From NCBI RefSeq assembly GCF_019599265.1, contig NZ_JAHZTC010000012.1, positions 83,334-147,333 on the forward strand: a DNA stretch of 64,000 bases, given 5' to 3'. Below are positions 63,988-64,000 of the stretch, piece by piece. The notes beneath the pieces were generated by a model. The model was not told the origin of the DNA. It saw only the letters and a program-made list of their open reading frames with translations, and made no database searches. The translations under genes were made by a program, and so were the position numbers. This DNA is from Pontibacter sp. HSC-14F20 (GTDB taxonomy: Bacteria > Bacteroidota > Bacteroidia > Cytophagales > Hymenobacteraceae). How positions within the stretch are numbered: position 1 is the first letter of the stretch; every line of letters starts with the position of its first letter.

Positions 63988-64000
63988 TTGGGGTTGGCGG

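Larger units (their letters stand above)
63504..64000. other. gene-poor right edge with a possible decayed reading frame
   Basis: No intact gene. A minus-strand frame from about 63840 to 63722 reads LQFTEVDLWVD, a TAG at 63779-63781, then MGVADETIRRIKALKGLR and a stop, like the end of a helix-turn-helix protein broken by a stop codon. A 27-codon plus frame at 63557 (METYIKTLRY...) shows nothing recognisable. The area looks like residue of a lost or mobile gene. A hairpin ends it at 63948-63981. Confidence 0.4.

Noticed and set aside
1..64000. CRISPR array, rRNA, tRNA, prophage, intact insertion sequence or restriction-modification system
   Set aside because: Looked for direct-repeat/spacer patterns, transposase, integrase, Cas, methylase and endonuclease genes; none found apart from a base-excision glycosylase.

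Overview
The window is chromosomal DNA from a Bacteroidota bacterium, most likely of the Cytophagales/Hymenobacteraceae (Pontibacter-like). This rests on type IX secretion genes (sprA, porU, porV), a T9SS-sorted protease, DUF3078 and DUF4292 proteins, the flippase-dut-nucleotidyltransferase-TPR-DUF4292-EnvC gene order, weak Shine-Dalgarno signals, and promoters of the Bacteroidota form TTTG-N19-TAnnTTTG. No rRNA, tRNA, CRISPR array, intact insertion sequence or prophage was seen. Almost everything is core metabolism and cell envelope. The only accessory-looking parts are about 1440-3440 and the last 500 bases.

Layout. 1-379: 5' part of an AbgT transporter (minus). 547-3440: LD-carboxypeptidase, two small unknown genes, a GNAT acetyltransferase and a frameshifted second GNAT. 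3446-8756: endonuclease III-like enzyme, MBL hydrolase, YjdF-like membrane protein, two OmpA-type lipoprotein paralogs, accD. 8927-14712: class I aldolase, a lipoprotein, an M28/glutaminyl-cyclase lipoprotein, cysS, a membrane-anchored EEP phosphatase. 14927-19946: the rimP-nusA-infB operon with a leader hairpin and an intercistronic hairpin. 20264-29706: small exported proteins, enoyl-CoA hydratase, then the six-gene envelope cluster from flippase to EnvC. 30442-33829: two TatA proteins, gatA, a MltD-like transglycosylase. 34125-45032: maeB-ruvA-sprA-gcvH-vanZ. 45197-48893: a T9SS-sorted S8 protease and an M57 protease. 49259-55756 (minus): YicC and an operon of FAD oxidoreductase, TolB/BamA-like protein and serine hydrolase. 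55838-63427 (plus): MBL hydrolase, pssA, porU, porV and an M16-family protein.

Functional links. SprA (outer-membrane translocon), PorV (shuttle) and PorU (surface sortase) are three T9SS parts, and the S8 protease at 45197 carries a matching C-terminal sorting domain. The M28 lipoprotein at 10970 looks like a glutaminyl cyclase. Most signal-peptidase-I proteins here, including PorU, PorV and the TolB/BamA-like protein, have Gln right after the predicted cleavage site, which is the substrate pattern for such an enzyme (the Bacteroidetes Q-rule).

The strongest feature not explained by genes is a dispersed octamer, AGGTATAG/CTATACCT. It recurs far above chance in genes, spacers and terminator stems, in both orientations. 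No complete new defence or mobile system was found.
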